Below are positions 10,929 through 21,337 of a stretch of DNA of 64,000 nt, piece after piece. This DNA is from Edwardsiella hoshinae NBRC 105699 = ATCC 33379 (GTDB lineage Bacteria > Pseudomonadota > Gammaproteobacteria > Enterobacterales > Enterobacteriaceae). A model generated the notes under the pieces. The model saw nothing but the letters and a program-made list of their open reading frames with translations. It did not search any database and was not told where the DNA came from. Positions within the stretch are counted from its first letter, which is position 1. Every line of letters begins with the position of its first letter. The stretch covers positions 1 to 64,000 of the forward strand of contig NZ_BAUC01000018.1 of assembly GCF_000474215.1 (NCBI RefSeq), in the 5' to 3' direction. The translations under genes were made by a program, and so were the position numbers.

Positions 10929-10967
10929 TTGCCGATAATGTGCGCGCTCCGGCGCTTTTATCGGCAA
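10929..10967. repeat. Inverted repeat after orn
   Basis: TTGCCGATAA (10929-10938) and its exact complement TTATCGGCAA (10958-10967) flank a 19-base GC-rich loop, directly after the orn stop. There is no T run immediately after. A weaker 5-bp stem (AGTCA/TGACT, 10970-10986) ending in TTTTT follows and may complete termination. Confidence 0.5.
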
Positions 10968-11003
10968 TCAGTCAATTTATCTGACTTTTTCGCCTCGGGG
11001 GGC

Positions 11004-11031
11004 TTGCGGGAGATAAAAATCCCCGTATAAT
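11004..11031 (+). promoter_or_regulatory. Promoter of the tRNA-Gly cluster
   Basis: TTGCGG (11004-11009), a 16-base spacer and a perfect TATAAT (11026-11031) come before the first tRNA by about 60 bases. The GC-rich discriminator GCGCTCCCCG just after the -10 box is typical of stable-RNA promoters under stringent control. Confidence 0.8.
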
Positions 11032-11094
11032 GCGCTCCCCGTACCGAGACGGAATTGTGATGTTTTTCAAACATAGGCCGTTCGGTTACGCGAC

Positions 11095-11170
<76 letters not shown>

Positions 11171-11217
11171 AATTTAGAAGGTCGCTATGCGGCTGGATGA
11201 AAAAAAGCAGTACCATT

Positions 11218-11293
<76 letters not shown>

Positions 11294-11344
11294 AACTTCC
11301 AAACACCATTACTGTTATGGTGTCGATGCCAGAAGCATCACTCT

Positions 11345-11420
<76 letters not shown>

Positions 11421-11509
11421 ATTTTCTTCTTCGTTTCTCCTAGTCTAAAACCTCCCTACCTGACGCGCTGCGCCGTCGGTGGTGATTGCACACACTTCCA
11501 TCAACAGAG

Positions 11510-11518
11510 TTATCCACA
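11510..11518 (+). promoter_or_regulatory. Consensus DnaA box, isolated
   Basis: TTATCCACA is an exact match to the strongest DnaA box type, lying in the tRNA-queG spacer next to an AT-rich stretch (11560-11690). I saw no second box in the spacer, so it is not an origin. It could titrate DnaA or be chance. Confidence 0.35.
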
Positions 11519-11700
11519 GGATTTCGTCGGTCTCGTCGCTGCTTTCACCGCTAGCAAAAATGCACCATCAATATAACATATTGATTTTTAATCATAAAAT
11601 AAGAGAAAAATCGGGATGTGGCGCACTTGCATTTGGCCTGAGGGTTGAATAACAACAAAATTTTATTTTTATGCACAGTAGCGCAGTGCGGCTTGTTCGA

Positions 11701-12843
11701 CTAAGCGTCGCGTGGCAGTCCCTTTTCGACGGCGCGGATCAGCCGACGTTGTTGGTTGCTGATCACCTCGACGGTGAGTGCGTTGCGTTTCGCTAACTGT
11801 TGCGCCAGCGCCCAGTGGATGTGCTCATCGATGAGCGGGCTGATCCCTAGGCGGCCTGTTAATAGTTCTACGATCTCGGCGGCGTAGGGCGCGTTGCCGA
11901 GAGCGACGCTCAGATTACGCAGCCAACGTTGATAGCCGATACGGCGGATGGCTGAGCCTTCGGTCATGCGGAGGAACGTGGCTTCATCCCAGGCGAATAG
12001 GGTGGTCAATGTGGCAGCGTGCAGCGCCGCGCGGGGCTGGAAGTCGGCCTCTGTGCTCAACGGCGCCAAGCGATTCCAAGGACAGATCATCTGGCAATCG
12101 TCACAGCCATAGATACGGTTGCCAAGCAATGGGCGCAGGGCCTCTGGGATGGCGCCCTCCGCTTCGATCGTCAGATAAGAGATACAACGCCGCGCATCCA
12201 CGGTATACGGGGCGACGATGGCACCGGTCGGACAGGTGGTCATACAAGCGACACAGCGCCCGCATTGCGCCTCTTGCGGTGTATCGACGGGCAGTGGCAG
12301 ATCGACTAAGAGTTCGCCGAGGAAGAACCAGGAACCAGCCTGTGGGTTAATCAGGAGCGAATGTTTACCGTTCCAGCCGAGTCCGGCTTTGGCCGCCAAG
12401 GGGCGCTCCAGCAGAGGTGCCGAATCGACGAACGGACGGAAACCGAGGGCACCGCCGCAGTGCGCTTGGATCATTGCGCCTAACTGCTTAAGACGGCCGC
12501 GCAGTACCTTATGGTAGTCGCGTCCCAAGGCATACCGGCTGATGTAACCGCGCGTCGGATCGTTCAGGGTCGAGGCGAAGGCCGCATTGGGAGGCAAGTA
12601 GTTCATGCGGACACTGATCACCCGCAAGGTACCGGGCAACAGTTCGGCGGGACGCGCCCGCATCATGCCATGGCGTGCCATCCACGCCATTTCCCCATGG
12701 TAGCCCTGATCCAGCCACGCCTGGAGCCGATCCTCTTCGACGCGCAGATCCGTATCGGCGATCCCTACCTGTTGGAATCCTAGCGATAGCCCCCATTGCT
12801 TGATATGTTGGGCTAACTGATGCAGATCGAGGGGATGAGTCAT
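11701..12843 (-). CDS. queG: Epoxyqueuosine reductase QueG
   Basis: Last step of queuosine synthesis: reduces epoxyqueuosine in the wobble position of GUN-anticodon tRNAs, using cobalamin and two [4Fe-4S] clusters. The 380-residue protein (E. coli 379) has Cys194, 197, 200 and 204 (CGRCVACMTTC) and a second cluster motif, CDDCQMICPWN, with Cys247, 250 and 254. The C-terminal HEAT-like region RRIGYQRWLRNLSVALGN is present. The start codon overlaps that of divergent nnr by two bases, so each gene's control signals lie in the other gene's coding region. Confidence 0.96.
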   Translation of the reverse strand: MTHPLDLHQLAQHIKQWGLSLGFQQVGIADTDLRVEEDRLQAWLDQGYHGEMAWMARHGMMRARPAELLPGTLRVISVRMNYLPPNAAFASTLNDPTRGYISRYALGRDYHKVLRGRLKQLGAMIQAHCGGALGFRPFVDSAPLLERPLAAKAGLGWNGKHSLLINPQAGSWFFLGELLVDLPLPVDTPQEAQCGRCVACMTTCPTGAIVAPYTVDARRCISYLTIEAEGAIPEALRPLLGNRIYGCDDCQMICPWNRLAPLSTEADFQPRAALHAATLTTLFAWDEATFLRMTEGSAIRRIGYQRWLRNLSVALGNAPYAAEIVELLTGRLGISPLIDEHIHWALAQQLAKRNALTVEVISNQQRRLIRAVEKGLPRDA

Positions 12844-14338
12844 GATGGGCCATTCTTGCTACGGAAACGCCAGCAGTTTAGCACACTATGTAGCGCCAGC
12901 GGATTGGGTACGTGACGCAGAGCGCCGGGCCGCGCAGGCGCATGGCATCACGCTGGCGCAATTGATGCAGCGCGCCGGACAGGCGGCGTTTAATCGAGTT
13001 CGCCAATATTATCCCGTAGCGCGTCACTGGCTGATCCTGTGCGGGTCAGGTAATAACGGTGGCGATGGCTATGTGGTGGCGCGTCTGGCACGCGCCAGTG
13101 GAATGCAGGTCACCCTGTTGGCGGTGGCGGGGCATAAACCATTAGCGCCTGAGGCGGAACAAGCACGCGCACAGTGGTTGCAGGCAGGGGGCACGGTGCA
13201 GCCGGCCACGCTGCCGTTGCCGGAGGCTGAGGTGATCGTCGATGCCTTGCTGGGCATCGGTCTACATGCTGCTCCACGCGCGCCCTATGATGGGTTGATC
13301 GCCGCGATCAATGCCCATCCCGCTCCAGTGGTTGCACTCGATCTTCCCTCGGGATTGGATGCCGACACCGGCATTGCCGCCGGCGCCGTCGTGCAGGCCG
13401 CACATACCCAGAGTTTTATCTGCCTGAAGCCGGGGCTACTGACCGGGCAGGCGCGCGCTGTCGTCGGGCAATTGCATTGTGATCCCTTAGGCCTCTCGAC
13501 CTGGCTGGCGGCGCAGCGCTGGCCATGGCGTCGGCTGGATGGCCGGGATTTAGCGGGATGGTTGCCGCCGCGCTCGCCCTTGACACATAAGGGCGAGCAG
13601 GGGCGACTGGTACTGATCGGTGGCGATCGCGGCATGGGGGGGGCGATTCGCCTCGCGGGCCAGGCGGCGTTGCGTAGCGGTGCCGGACTGGTGCGGGTAT
13701 TGACGCGGGCGGAGCATGTCGCGCCGTTGTTGGCGGCCTGCCCTGAATTGATGGTCGAGGTGTTGGGGCCGGCCGCATTGCGCGAGGCGCTCGCGTGGGC
13801 CGACGTGGTCGCGATCGGACCGGGCTTGGGGCAGCGGGCCTGGGGACGGGATGCCTTGGCGGCGCTCACCGACTGTCACCACCCGATGCTCTGGGATGCC
13901 GACGCCCTCAACCTGTTGGCTCACGCACCACATGGCAATGCGCGCCGGGTGATTACGCCACATCCGGGAGAGGCGGCTCGTCTATTGGGATGCAGCATTG
14001 CCCAGATTGAGCAGGATCGGCCGGCGGCGGTGCGCGCGTTACAGCGGCGTTACGGTGGTGTCGCGCTGTTGAAAGGCGCGGGAACCCTGATTGTCGATGA
14101 GACCCGCTGTGCGATTGCTGATATTGGTAATCCCGGGATGGCAAGCGGCGGGATGGGTGACATACTCTCTGGTATCATTAGCGGTTTGCTGGCGCAAAAG
14201 CTCCCGCTGTATGATGCCACCTGCGCCGGCGTTGTCCTGCATGGCGTTGCCGCCGATGTGCTGGCGCAGCGCGAGGGCCCGCGCGGTATGCTGGCCAGTG
14301 ATCTGCTGCCTGAGATCAGGCGTTGGGTAAATCCTTGA
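12842..14338 (+). CDS. nnr: Bifunctional NAD(P)HX epimerase/dehydratase
   Basis: Repairs hydrated NADH and NADPH. The N-terminal YjeF_N domain (about residues 1-220, GSGNNGGDGYVVARLA) interconverts the R and S forms. The C-terminal ribokinase-like domain (about 230-498, GNPGMASGGMGDILSGI) dehydrates S-NAD(P)HX with ADP. GAGGGG (12829-12834) serves the ATG at 12842; a second in-frame ATG at 12845 is equally possible. First gene of the plus-strand run to hflC, followed after 30 bases by tsaE. Confidence 0.95.
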   Translation: MMGHSCYGNASSLAHYVAPADWVRDAERRAAQAHGITLAQLMQRAGQAAFNRVRQYYPVARHWLILCGSGNNGGDGYVVARLARASGMQVTLLAVAGHKPLAPEAEQARAQWLQAGGTVQPATLPLPEAEVIVDALLGIGLHAAPRAPYDGLIAAINAHPAPVVALDLPSGLDADTGIAAGAVVQAAHTQSFICLKPGLLTGQARAVVGQLHCDPLGLSTWLAAQRWPWRRLDGRDLAGWLPPRSPLTHKGEQGRLVLIGGDRGMGGAIRLAGQAALRSGAGLVRVLTRAEHVAPLLAACPELMVEVLGPAALREALAWADVVAIGPGLGQRAWGRDALAALTDCHHPMLWDADALNLLAHAPHGNARRVITPHPGEAARLLGCSIAQIEQDRPAAVRALQRRYGGVALLKGAGTLIVDETRCAIADIGNPGMASGGMGDILSGIISGLLAQKLPLYDATCAGVVLHGVAADVLAQREGPRGMLASDLLPEIRRWVNP

Positions 14339-14368
14339 ACTTGAACGACCAGAACGAATAATACAACG

Positions 14369-14830
14369 ATGACAAATCTCGTACTGCAACTGCCGGATGA
14401 AGCGGCAACCATCGCATTGGGCGACGCGCTGGCGCGCGCCTGTCATGCGGCCACCGTGATTTACCTGTATGGTGATTTGGGGGCGGGTAAGACCACATTT
14501 AGCCGTGGTTTCCTGCAAGCCTTGGGGCATCAAGGAACGGTGAAAAGCCCAACCTATACCCTGGTCGAACCCTATCTGTTGACACCGCGTCCGGTGTATC
14601 ACTTCGACCTGTATCGCCTGGCCGATCCTGAAGAGCTGGAGTTTATGGGAATCCGTGACTATTTTGCCCAAGATGCGCTGTTGCTGGTGGAGTGGCCACA
14701 GCAAGGGATGGGCTTCCTGCCGGAGCCGGATATTACGCTACATCTGACTTATAACGGCAACGCGCGTCAGGCGGTGATCGAGGCGCATAGCGTCCACGGT
14801 CAGACCGTGATGGCCGCATTGGCGCGGTAA
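14369..14830 (+). CDS. tsaE: tRNA threonylcarbamoyladenosine ATPase TsaE
   Basis: ATPase that works with TsaB and TsaD to put threonylcarbamoyl on A37 of ANN-decoding tRNAs. The protein has 153 residues with Walker [14 protein letters not shown] (about residues 35-47), the switch segment [10 protein letters not shown] and the LVEWPQQG motif, closely matching E. coli YjeE. The upstream bases show no good Shine-Dalgarno sequence, so translation may depend on coupling with nnr. amiB follows after 16 bases. The tsaB and tsaD partners are elsewhere. Confidence 0.96.
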   Translation: MTNLVLQLPDEAATIALGDALARACHAATVIYLYGDLGAGKTTFSRGFLQALGHQGTVKSPTYTLVEPYLLTPRPVYHFDLYRLADPEELEFMGIRDYFAQDALLLVEWPQQGMGFLPEPDITLHLTYNGNARQAVIEAHSVHGQTVMAALAR

Positions 14831-14846
14831 TAAGGGACGGGCATTG

Positions 14847-16499
14847 ATGAGGTGGTTGCAGCGGTTTTTGCGTTTTATCTTACCCCTGGCGCTGGGGTGG
14901 TGCCTGGCTACGATGGCCTCCGCCGCCCAGTTGACCAATATTCAGGTGAGCAACGGCGATCGTCAGGCGGTGGTCACGCTGACCTTTACCGCCCCTCCGC
15001 AACTGACTCAGCGTGTCGAGCGTAACCCCGATCGGGTGTTGGTCGAGATCGCCGAGAGCAAACGCATCACCGGTGGTTTGCCGATGGAGTTCAGTGGCGA
15101 AAACATGCTGAGTCGTATTCGCGACGGTGGTGAGCAGCGTGCGGGTAAGGTGCTGTTGGTATTCGATATCACGCACCCCGCGCGGGTCACGCTGAGCCGG
15201 AGTGGCAATCGGGCGGTATTGACCTTGCGGGCGGAGACGCGGACTACGCCGGCGTCTAAGCCCACGATGGCGGGCAAGAATCCTTTCCATGGCGCTTCCC
15301 GCCCGCAGGTGTCCGCTCCGCAACCGCGCGTGGTATCGACGCCTGCGGTACCGGTACAGATGGCAAAGAATCGTGGGCGCTATGACGGCTCCCGTATCGT
15401 GGTGGCGATCGATGCCGGGCATGGCGGACAGGACCCCGGCGCCATCGGTCAGGGCGGACTACGGGAAAAAGATGTTACCTTGGCGATCGCTCGCCGTTTG
15501 AAAGGCCTGATGGAAGAGGACCCGATGTTTCAGCCAGTGCTGACGCGCACGGGGGATTACTTCATCTCGGTGATGGGGCGTTCAGATGTCGCTCGGCGAG
15601 AGAGGGCCAACCTGTTGATTTCGATCCATGCCGACGCGGCGCCGAATCGCAGTGCAAACGGCGCCTCAGTGTGGGTGCTTTCGAATCGTCGCGCCAATAG
15701 TGAGATGGCCGGCTGGCTGGAGCAGCATGAGAAACAGTCCGAACTGCTAGGCGGTGCCGGTGACGTGTTAGCCAACAGCAATCAGGATAAGTACTTGAGC
15801 CAGACTGTGCTCGATCTGCAATTCGGCCACTCGCAGCGGGTCGGTTACGACGTGGCGGTGCAGGTGTTGCGCCAGATGCAGAGCGTCGGGCGTCTGCACA
15901 AGCGTCACCCGGAGCACGCTAGCCTAGGGGTGTTGCGTTCGCCGGATATTCCTTCATTGTTGGTGGAGACCGGCTTTATCAGTAACAGTGAAGGGGAGCG
16001 CCTGCTGGGGAATGCTCAGCATCAGGAGCGCGTCGCGCGGGCGATCTACTTGGGGGTACGCAGTTACTTTCTGGCGCACCCGTTGCAAAGCGGCCCAAAA
16101 GTGGAAAACCGGCCGCTGAAAGCCAGCGCGGCCGGTAGCGACGCTCAGGCTACGACGGCGGAACCGTCCGCGACGCAGCTCCACGTGGTACAACGGGGTG
16201 AGACGCTGTTGGGGATCGCCAACCGTTATGGTTCGACCCTGAGCGGCATGATGCGGCTCAACAACCTGAAGAAAGAGGGGGTCTGGGTGGGCCAGCGTCT
16301 AAAGGTGCCGGCGCAGACGCGCGCCGTTTCTCGCCCGGCAGTGAGTCGTGGACCGGTTAGTCATCTGGTGAAACGTGGCGACACGTTGACGCGTATCGCC
16401 GCGCAATATGGCGTCAGCATGGAGGCCATTCGCCAGGCGAATAAAATGAAGAGCGATGAGGTGCAGTTGGGGCAGCGACTGCGCATTCCGTCGCGTTAA
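14847..16499 (+). CDS. amiB: N-acetylmuramoyl-L-alanine amidase AmiB, two LysM domains
   Basis: Zinc amidase that splits septal peptidoglycan for daughter-cell separation, activated by EnvC. A signal peptide ends near residue 26 (MASA-A). An AMIN domain for septal targeting follows (about 30-130), then a linker, then the Amidase_3 domain (about 185-405) with [17 protein letters not shown] and VETGFISN carrying the metal and catalytic residues. Two LysM repeats end the protein ([13 protein letters not shown] and [13 protein letters not shown]). At 550 residues it is about 100 longer than E. coli AmiB, which has one LysM. I use the ATG at 14847 rather than the adjacent TTG at 14844. Confidence 0.95.
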   Translation: MRWLQRFLRFILPLALGWCLATMASAAQLTNIQVSNGDRQAVVTLTFTAPPQLTQRVERNPDRVLVEIAESKRITGGLPMEFSGENMLSRIRDGGEQRAGKVLLVFDITHPARVTLSRSGNRAVLTLRAETRTTPASKPTMAGKNPFHGASRPQVSAPQPRVVSTPAVPVQMAKNRGRYDGSRIVVAIDAGHGGQDPGAIGQGGLREKDVTLAIARRLKGLMEEDPMFQPVLTRTGDYFISVMGRSDVARRERANLLISIHADAAPNRSANGASVWVLSNRRANSEMAGWLEQHEKQSELLGGAGDVLANSNQDKYLSQTVLDLQFGHSQRVGYDVAVQVLRQMQSVGRLHKRHPEHASLGVLRSPDIPSLLVETGFISNSEGERLLGNAQHQERVARAIYLGVRSYFLAHPLQSGPKVENRPLKASAAGSDAQATTAEPSATQLHVVQRGETLLGIANRYGSTLSGMMRLNNLKKEGVWVGQRLKVPAQTRAVSRPAVSRGPVSHLVKRGDTLTRIAAQYGVSMEAIRQANKMKSDEVQLGQRLRIPSR

Positions 16500-16515
16500 C
16501 CCGAAGGATAGCGTT

Positions 16516-18474
16516 ATGCCGATTCAGATCTTGCCGCCACAGTTGGCCAACCAGATTGCCGCCGGGGAGGTGGTCGAGCGCCCGGCATCGGTGGTGAAAG
16601 AGCTGGTAGAGAACAGCCTGGACGCTGGCGCGACGCGTATCGACATCGACATCGAGCGCGGTGGTGCCAAGCTGATCCGCATCCGCGACAATGGCAGTGG
16701 CATCGGTAAGACGGAGCTGACCTTGGCGCTAGCGCGTCACGCCACCAGCAAGATCAGTACATTGGACGATCTTGAGGCCATCGTGAGTCTGGGTTTTCGC
16801 GGTGAGGCGTTGGCCAGTATCAGTTCAGTGTCGCGTCTGACCATGACATCACGCCCCGCCGAGCAGGCGGAGGCGTGGCAGGCCTATGCCGAAGGGCGCG
16901 AGATGGCGGTAACGGTCAAGCCCGCGGCCCATCCGGTCGGTACCACGGTGGAAGTGCTGGATCTGTTTTATAACACCCCGGCACGGCGTAAGTTCTTGCG
17001 TACCGAGAAGACCGAGTTCGCGCATATCGATGAGGTGGTGCGGCGCATTGCCCTCGCTCGCTTCGATATTACTCTGACTCTCCAGCATAACGGCAAGGTG
17101 GTTCGTCAGTACCGAGCGGTACGGGAGAGCGAGGCGCGTGAGCGCCGCCTGGGTGCCATTTGTGGCGCGCCCTTCATGCAGCACGCTCTCGCGCTAACCT
17201 GGCGGCACGACGATCTGGCCATTCACGGCTGGGTGGCTGCGCCGCAAGGGATCCGTCAGATCGGCGAGCTACAGTACTGTTATGTCAATGGACGCATGAT
17301 GCGTGACCGCCTGATTACTCACGCCATTCGCCAGGCATATCAGGATCGGCTAAGCGATGAGCATCAGCCGGCCTATGTGTTGTATCTGGAGATCGATCCC
17401 CGCCAAGTCGATGTTAATGTCCATCCAGCCAAGCATGAGGTGCGCTTCCATCAGGCGCGCCTGGTGCATGACTTTATTTATCAGGCGGTGGTCGAGGTAT
17501 TGCAACAAGCACATCCTAGCGCTGGGGCGACCCCGCCTTGCGCCGCGTCATCGCTTACGGAGGCGGACGCCGCGCCCCGTCGCGGGGGCGAAAACCGCGC
17601 CTCCGCCGGTGAAAATCGCTTTATCCGGCCAGCCGTGGAGGCGAGTGTAGCCACGGTGCATGCCGCTCCGCGCCCCGCCGCGACACCGCGCCTGCCTGCG
17701 GGGGATATTTTCCGTCGGCGCGAGGGCGAGCTTTATCAGCGTTTGCTAGCGGTGGAGGCTGTACCAGCCCAGCGCGCGCATGAGGCAACGTTGGCGGCGT
17801 CATCCGTACCGACCTCGTCGCCAGCACCGGTGCCGACGAGCATCGATGCGCCTCCGCTGGCCCCGACGGCGCTCGCCCTGGCCGATCGTCCCGAGGCGGC
17901 GGCGGAGACATTGGGGCGGGTGTTGACACTGTGTGCCGACGGGATCGCCTTGACCGAGAGCCCAGCCGGCGTGGCTTTGCTCAACTTGGACTATGCGCGC
18001 CGCTGCGTGTTGCGGGCGCAACTTTTACCGCTACAGGATGCGGCGTTAAAGGCGCAGCCGCTGTTGATCCCTGTACGACTGACGCTGAAGGCGGCGGAGC
18101 GAGAGGCGGCGCAGGCGCAGCAAGGCGTGTTACAGCAGTTGGGTATTCAGTTGACGCTGGAGCGCCAGCATGCCTTATTGCATGCGGTTCCGCTTCCCTT
18201 ACGGCAACAAAACTTGCCGCACTTGATCCCGCAGCTGTTGGGATATCTGGCGACGGCATCGACGTGCGATCTACCGAGTGTGGCGGCTTGGCTGGCCGCT
18301 CACTGGCAGGGCGAGGAGGCTGCGCGATGGACGCTGGCGCAGGCGGTTCAGCTGCTGGCTGATCTTGAACGTCTCGCCCCCCAACTGGTAAAGTCGCCGC
18401 CCCGCGCGCTCTTACAGCCGTTGGATTTACAGCCTGCCGTGGTGCAATTACGCCAGGCAGAACAACCCCAGTGA
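16516..18474 (+). CDS. mutL: DNA mismatch repair protein MutL
   Basis: Matchmaker between MutS and MutH/UvrD in methyl-directed mismatch repair. The start is ATG 16516 with AAGGA upstream, giving 652 residues against 615 in E. coli. The GHKL ATPase motifs are clear: [24 protein letters not shown] and [10 protein letters not shown] in the first 110 residues. Residues about 335-470 are a low-complexity Ala/Pro-rich linker that accounts for the extra length. The C-terminal dimerisation domain shows no DQHA(X)2E nuclease motif, as expected where MutH does the nicking. Its TGA overlaps the miaA start. Confidence 0.96.
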   Translation: MPIQILPPQLANQIAAGEVVERPASVVKELVENSLDAGATRIDIDIERGGAKLIRIRDNGSGIGKTELTLALARHATSKISTLDDLEAIVSLGFRGEALASISSVSRLTMTSRPAEQAEAWQAYAEGREMAVTVKPAAHPVGTTVEVLDLFYNTPARRKFLRTEKTEFAHIDEVVRRIALARFDITLTLQHNGKVVRQYRAVRESEARERRLGAICGAPFMQHALALTWRHDDLAIHGWVAAPQGIRQIGELQYCYVNGRMMRDRLITHAIRQAYQDRLSDEHQPAYVLYLEIDPRQVDVNVHPAKHEVRFHQARLVHDFIYQAVVEVLQQAHPSAGATPPCAASSLTEADAAPRRGGENRASAGENRFIRPAVEASVATVHAAPRPAATPRLPAGDIFRRREGELYQRLLAVEAVPAQRAHEATLAASSVPTSSPAPVPTSIDAPPLAPTALALADRPEAAAETLGRVLTLCADGIALTESPAGVALLNLDYARRCVLRAQLLPLQDAALKAQPLLIPVRLTLKAAEREAAQAQQGVLQQLGIQLTLERQHALLHAVPLPLRQQNLPHLIPQLLGYLATASTCDLPSVAAWLAAHWQGEEAARWTLAQAVQLLADLERLAPQLVKSPPRALLQPLDLQPAVVQLRQAEQPQ

Positions 18475-19424
18475 GTAACGACAAGCAGATGCAGAAACTA
18501 CCTCCGGCAATTTTTATTATGGGGCCGACCGCCTCGGGCAAGACGGCGCTGGCCATGGCGCTGCGTGAGCGTTTTCCGCTGGAGATCATCAGTGTCGATT
18601 CGGCGTTGATCTATCGTGGCATGGATATCGGTACCGCCAAGCCGAGTGCCGACGAATTGGCGCGGGCGCCGCATCGCTTGATCGACATTCGCGATCCGGC
18701 GCAGAGCTACTCTGCGGCTGATTTTCGCGCCGATGCCTTGCGTGAGATGGCCGAGATCACCGCCCAGGGGCGTATCCCGTTGCTGGTGGGGGGGACCATG
18801 TTGTATTACAAGGCGCTATTAGAGGGACTCTCTCCGTTACCGCCGGCGGATGCGGCTGTGCGTGCGCGCATCGAGCAGCAGGCCCGTGAACAGGGGTGGG
18901 CGGCGTTGCATCAGGAGCTGGCTCGCATCGATCCTATCGCGGCGGCACGTATTCATCCGAATGATCCACAGAGACTGAGCCGTGCACTGGAAGTTTTTTT
19001 CGTTTCGGGTAACACTTTAACAGAACTGACTCGCGTTAGTGGGGAGGCGTTGCCTTATGCTGTTAGCCAATTCGCCATCGCGCCGTCGAGCCGTGAATTG
19101 TTGCACCAGCGTATCGCACTGCGCTTTCAGCAAATGTTGGCGGCAGGGTTCGAGCAGGAGGCGCGCGGGCTATTTGCCCGTGGCGATCTGCACCCTGATC
19201 TACCGTCAGTGCGTTGCGTCGGTTACCGCCAGATGTGGTCCTATCTGGCCGGCGAAATTGATTATGATGAGATGGTTTACCGCGGTATATGCGCGACCCG
19301 TCAGCTGGCGAAGCGGCAGATGACCTGGCTGCGTGGATGGGAGTCAGTGCAGTGGCTGGACAGCGATAAGCCCGCCGAGGCGCTGGATTACGTGGCACAG
19401 GTTGTTAGTGCATCGCTTGACTGA
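18471..19424 (+). CDS. miaA: tRNA dimethylallyltransferase
   Basis: Adds an isopentenyl group to A37 of UNN-decoding tRNAs, the first step to ms2i6A. The protein has 317 residues. The P-loop [11 protein letters not shown] is near residue 20, the substrate-site segment [18 protein letters not shown] follows, and [16 protein letters not shown] is intact. The best start is the GTG at 18471, overlapping the mutL stop as GTGA, which preserves the family N terminus. An ATG at 18489 would cut it short. It lies between mutL and hfq, the E. coli order. Confidence 0.96.
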   Translation: MSNDKQMQKLPPAIFIMGPTASGKTALAMALRERFPLEIISVDSALIYRGMDIGTAKPSADELARAPHRLIDIRDPAQSYSAADFRADALREMAEITAQGRIPLLVGGTMLYYKALLEGLSPLPPADAAVRARIEQQAREQGWAALHQELARIDPIAAARIHPNDPQRLSRALEVFFVSGNTLTELTRVSGEALPYAVSQFAIAPSSRELLHQRIALRFQQMLAAGFEQEARGLFARGDLHPDLPSVRCVGYRQMWSYLAGEIDYDEMVYRGICATRQLAKRQMTWLRGWESVQWLDSDKPAEALDYVAQVVSASLD

Positions 19425-19510
19425 TTGTGTACAATTGGGCTATGGCTGTGCGTTTGCTTGGCCTTTGTGAACCAGATAGTACATCGTGCGCATTTTTTAC
19501 GCAGTTTATT

Positions 19511-19557
19511 TTGATTAGAACCATCGGGTTCTTAGTACTGAACGATTGTTATATACA
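19511..19557 (+). promoter_or_regulatory. Candidate hfq promoter region with small hairpin
   Basis: Two overlapping promoter readings are possible in the miaA-hfq gap: TTGATT (19511-19516) with TAGTAC (19533-19538), and TTCTTA (19529-19534), 17 bases, TATACA (19552-19557). Between them AGAACC and GGTTCT (19517-19532) form a 6-bp inverted repeat. E. coli hfq has several promoters, including ones inside miaA, so this is only a local candidate. Confidence 0.3.
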
Positions 19558-19588
19558 ACAAGCAACTAGCAAATAAGGAAAAGATAGA

Positions 19589-19900
19589 ATGGCTAAGGGG
19601 CAATCTTTACAAGACCCGTTCTTGAACGCGCTGCGTCGTGAACGTGTCCCAGTTTCGATCTATTTGGTGAATGGTATTAAGCTGCAAGGTCAGATTGAAT
19701 CTTTTGATCAGTTTGTCATTCTGTTGAAGAACACGGTCAGCCAGATGGTCTATAAGCATGCGATTTCTACCGTGGTTCCTTCCCGTCCGGTGTCTCATCA
19801 CAGCGGTAATGCGGGTGCAGGCAGCGCGGGCAGCAGCAACTATCACCACGCCGGTCAGGCCGCTTCCCAGTCCACTCAGGGCAGCGATGACGCTGAATAA
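19589..19900 (+). CDS. hfq: RNA chaperone Hfq
   Basis: Hexameric Sm-like protein that pairs small RNAs with their target mRNAs. The protein has 103 residues and a fully conserved Sm core (about residues 7-66). This includes the proximal-face segment [24 protein letters not shown] with the Gln8/Phe42-type pocket, the YKHAIS Sm2 motif and the rim arginines RRER at 16-19. The tail from about residue 70 is rich in His, Ser, Gly and Ala and ends in acidic DDAE, as in enterics. AAGGA precedes the ATG. It sits between miaA and hflX. Confidence 0.98.
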   Translation: MAKGQSLQDPFLNALRRERVPVSIYLVNGIKLQGQIESFDQFVILLKNTVSQMVYKHAISTVVPSRPVSHHSGNAGAGSAGSSNYHHAGQAASQSTQGSDDAE

Positions 19901-19998
19901 GGCGTATTGTTGGTCAGTCCCGTCGGGGAGCCGTGATGGCGGATCGTCATCTGCGCTCTCCGTTCTCATCGGGCTATGCCGTTTGAGAGGTTTCTCCT

Positions 19999-21279
19999 TT
20001 GTTTGACCGTTACGAAGCCGGTGAACAGGCCGTATTGGTTCATATCTATTTTTCTCAGGAAAAAGATAGCGAAGATCTGAGCGAGTTTGAGTCTCTGGTC
20101 TCCTCAGCGGGCGTGCAGGCGTTGCGCGTCATTACCGGTAGCCGTAAGGCTCCCCATCCCAAATATTTTGTCGGTGAGGGTAAGGCGCAAGAGATCGCCC
20201 AGGCCGTCGCCGAGACTGATGCCTCCGTGGTGTTGTTCGATCATTCGTTGTCGCCGGCACAAGAGCGTAACCTCGAGCGGTTGTGTCAGTGCCGCGTCAT
20301 CGATCGTACCGGATTGATCTTGGATATCTTTGCCCAACGGGCGCGTACCCATGAAGGTAAATTGCAGGTTGAGTTGGCTCAGCTACGCCACCTGGCGACC
20401 CGTCTGGTGCGCGGCTGGACTCACCTGGAGCGTCAGAAAGGGGGAATCGGCTTGCGTGGGCCGGGTGAGACGCAACTGGAGACGGACCGTCGTCTGTTGC
20501 GTGATCGCATTCATTTGATCCTGGGACGCTTGGAAAAGGTGGAAAAACAGCGTGAGCAAGGGCGTCGGGCACGCGTACGCGCCGAGATCCCGACGGTCTC
20601 GCTGGTCGGTTACACCAACGCTGGCAAGTCGACGCTATTCAATACCCTGACGACGGCCAGCGTCTATGCCGCCGATCAGTTGTTCGCCACGTTAGATCCT
20701 ACTCTGCGTCGGGTCGAGGTTGATGATGTGGGGGCGACGGTGTTGGCCGATACGGTCGGTTTTATCCGTCATCTCCCGCACGATTTGGTCGCCGCGTTCA
20801 AGGCCACGTTGCTGGAAACCCGGCAGGCTTCACTTTTATTACACGTCGTTGATGCATCGGACCCGCGGGTCGATGAGAATATCAACGCCGTCAATACCGT
20901 ACTGGCAGATATCGGGGCGGATGCGATCCCGGTATTGTTGGTGATGAACAAGATCGACATGCTGCCGGATTTCGTGCCGCGTATCGATCGTGATGAAGAA
21001 AACCGCCCGTGGCGTGTTTGGGTCTCTGCCCAGCAAGGCAGCGGGATGGATTTGATATTCCAGGCGTTAAGCGAACATCTGGGCGGCGAGATCGCCAGCT
21101 ATACGCTGCGTTTGCCGCCAGCGGCAGGGCGTTTGCGCAGCCGTTTTTACCAGCTTCAGGCAATCGAAAAGGAATGGATTGAAGAGGATGGCAGCATCGG
21201 ACTCCAGGTCCGTATGCCGGTCGTTGACTGGCGTCGTCTCTGCAAGCAACAACAGGAATTGATAAGCTTTATCGTTTAG
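19999..21279 (+). CDS. hflX: Ribosome-splitting GTPase HflX
   Basis: Obg-related GTPase that splits stalled 70S ribosomes after heat or antibiotic stress. It starts at TTG (19999) with GAGAGG upstream. This gives [10 protein letters not shown] and exactly 426 residues, the E. coli length, and no ATG fits. The order is an N-terminal HflX nucleotide-binding domain, a helical linker with [18 protein letters not shown], and a G domain with [20 protein letters not shown] and NKID. It lies between hfq (98-base gap) and hflK. Confidence 0.96.
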   Translation: MFDRYEAGEQAVLVHIYFSQEKDSEDLSEFESLVSSAGVQALRVITGSRKAPHPKYFVGEGKAQEIAQAVAETDASVVLFDHSLSPAQERNLERLCQCRVIDRTGLILDIFAQRARTHEGKLQVELAQLRHLATRLVRGWTHLERQKGGIGLRGPGETQLETDRRLLRDRIHLILGRLEKVEKQREQGRRARVRAEIPTVSLVGYTNAGKSTLFNTLTTASVYAADQLFATLDPTLRRVEVDDVGATVLADTVGFIRHLPHDLVAAFKATLLETRQASLLLHVVDASDPRVDENINAVNTVLADIGADAIPVLLVMNKIDMLPDFVPRIDRDEENRPWRVWVSAQQGSGMDLIFQALSEHLGGEIASYTLRLPPAAGRLRSRFYQLQAIEKEWIEEDGSIGLQVRMPVVDWRRLCKQQQELISFIV

Positions 21280-21337
21280 CAATTGCCTGCTAGATTGAGT
21301 CCTGAGGAACACCAATCAATGAAGAATGGAGCGAAGC

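Noticed and set aside
11560-11652. 30-codon ATG frame after the tRNAs
   Set aside because: No ribosome site, AT-rich composition unlike nearby genes, no recognisable product.
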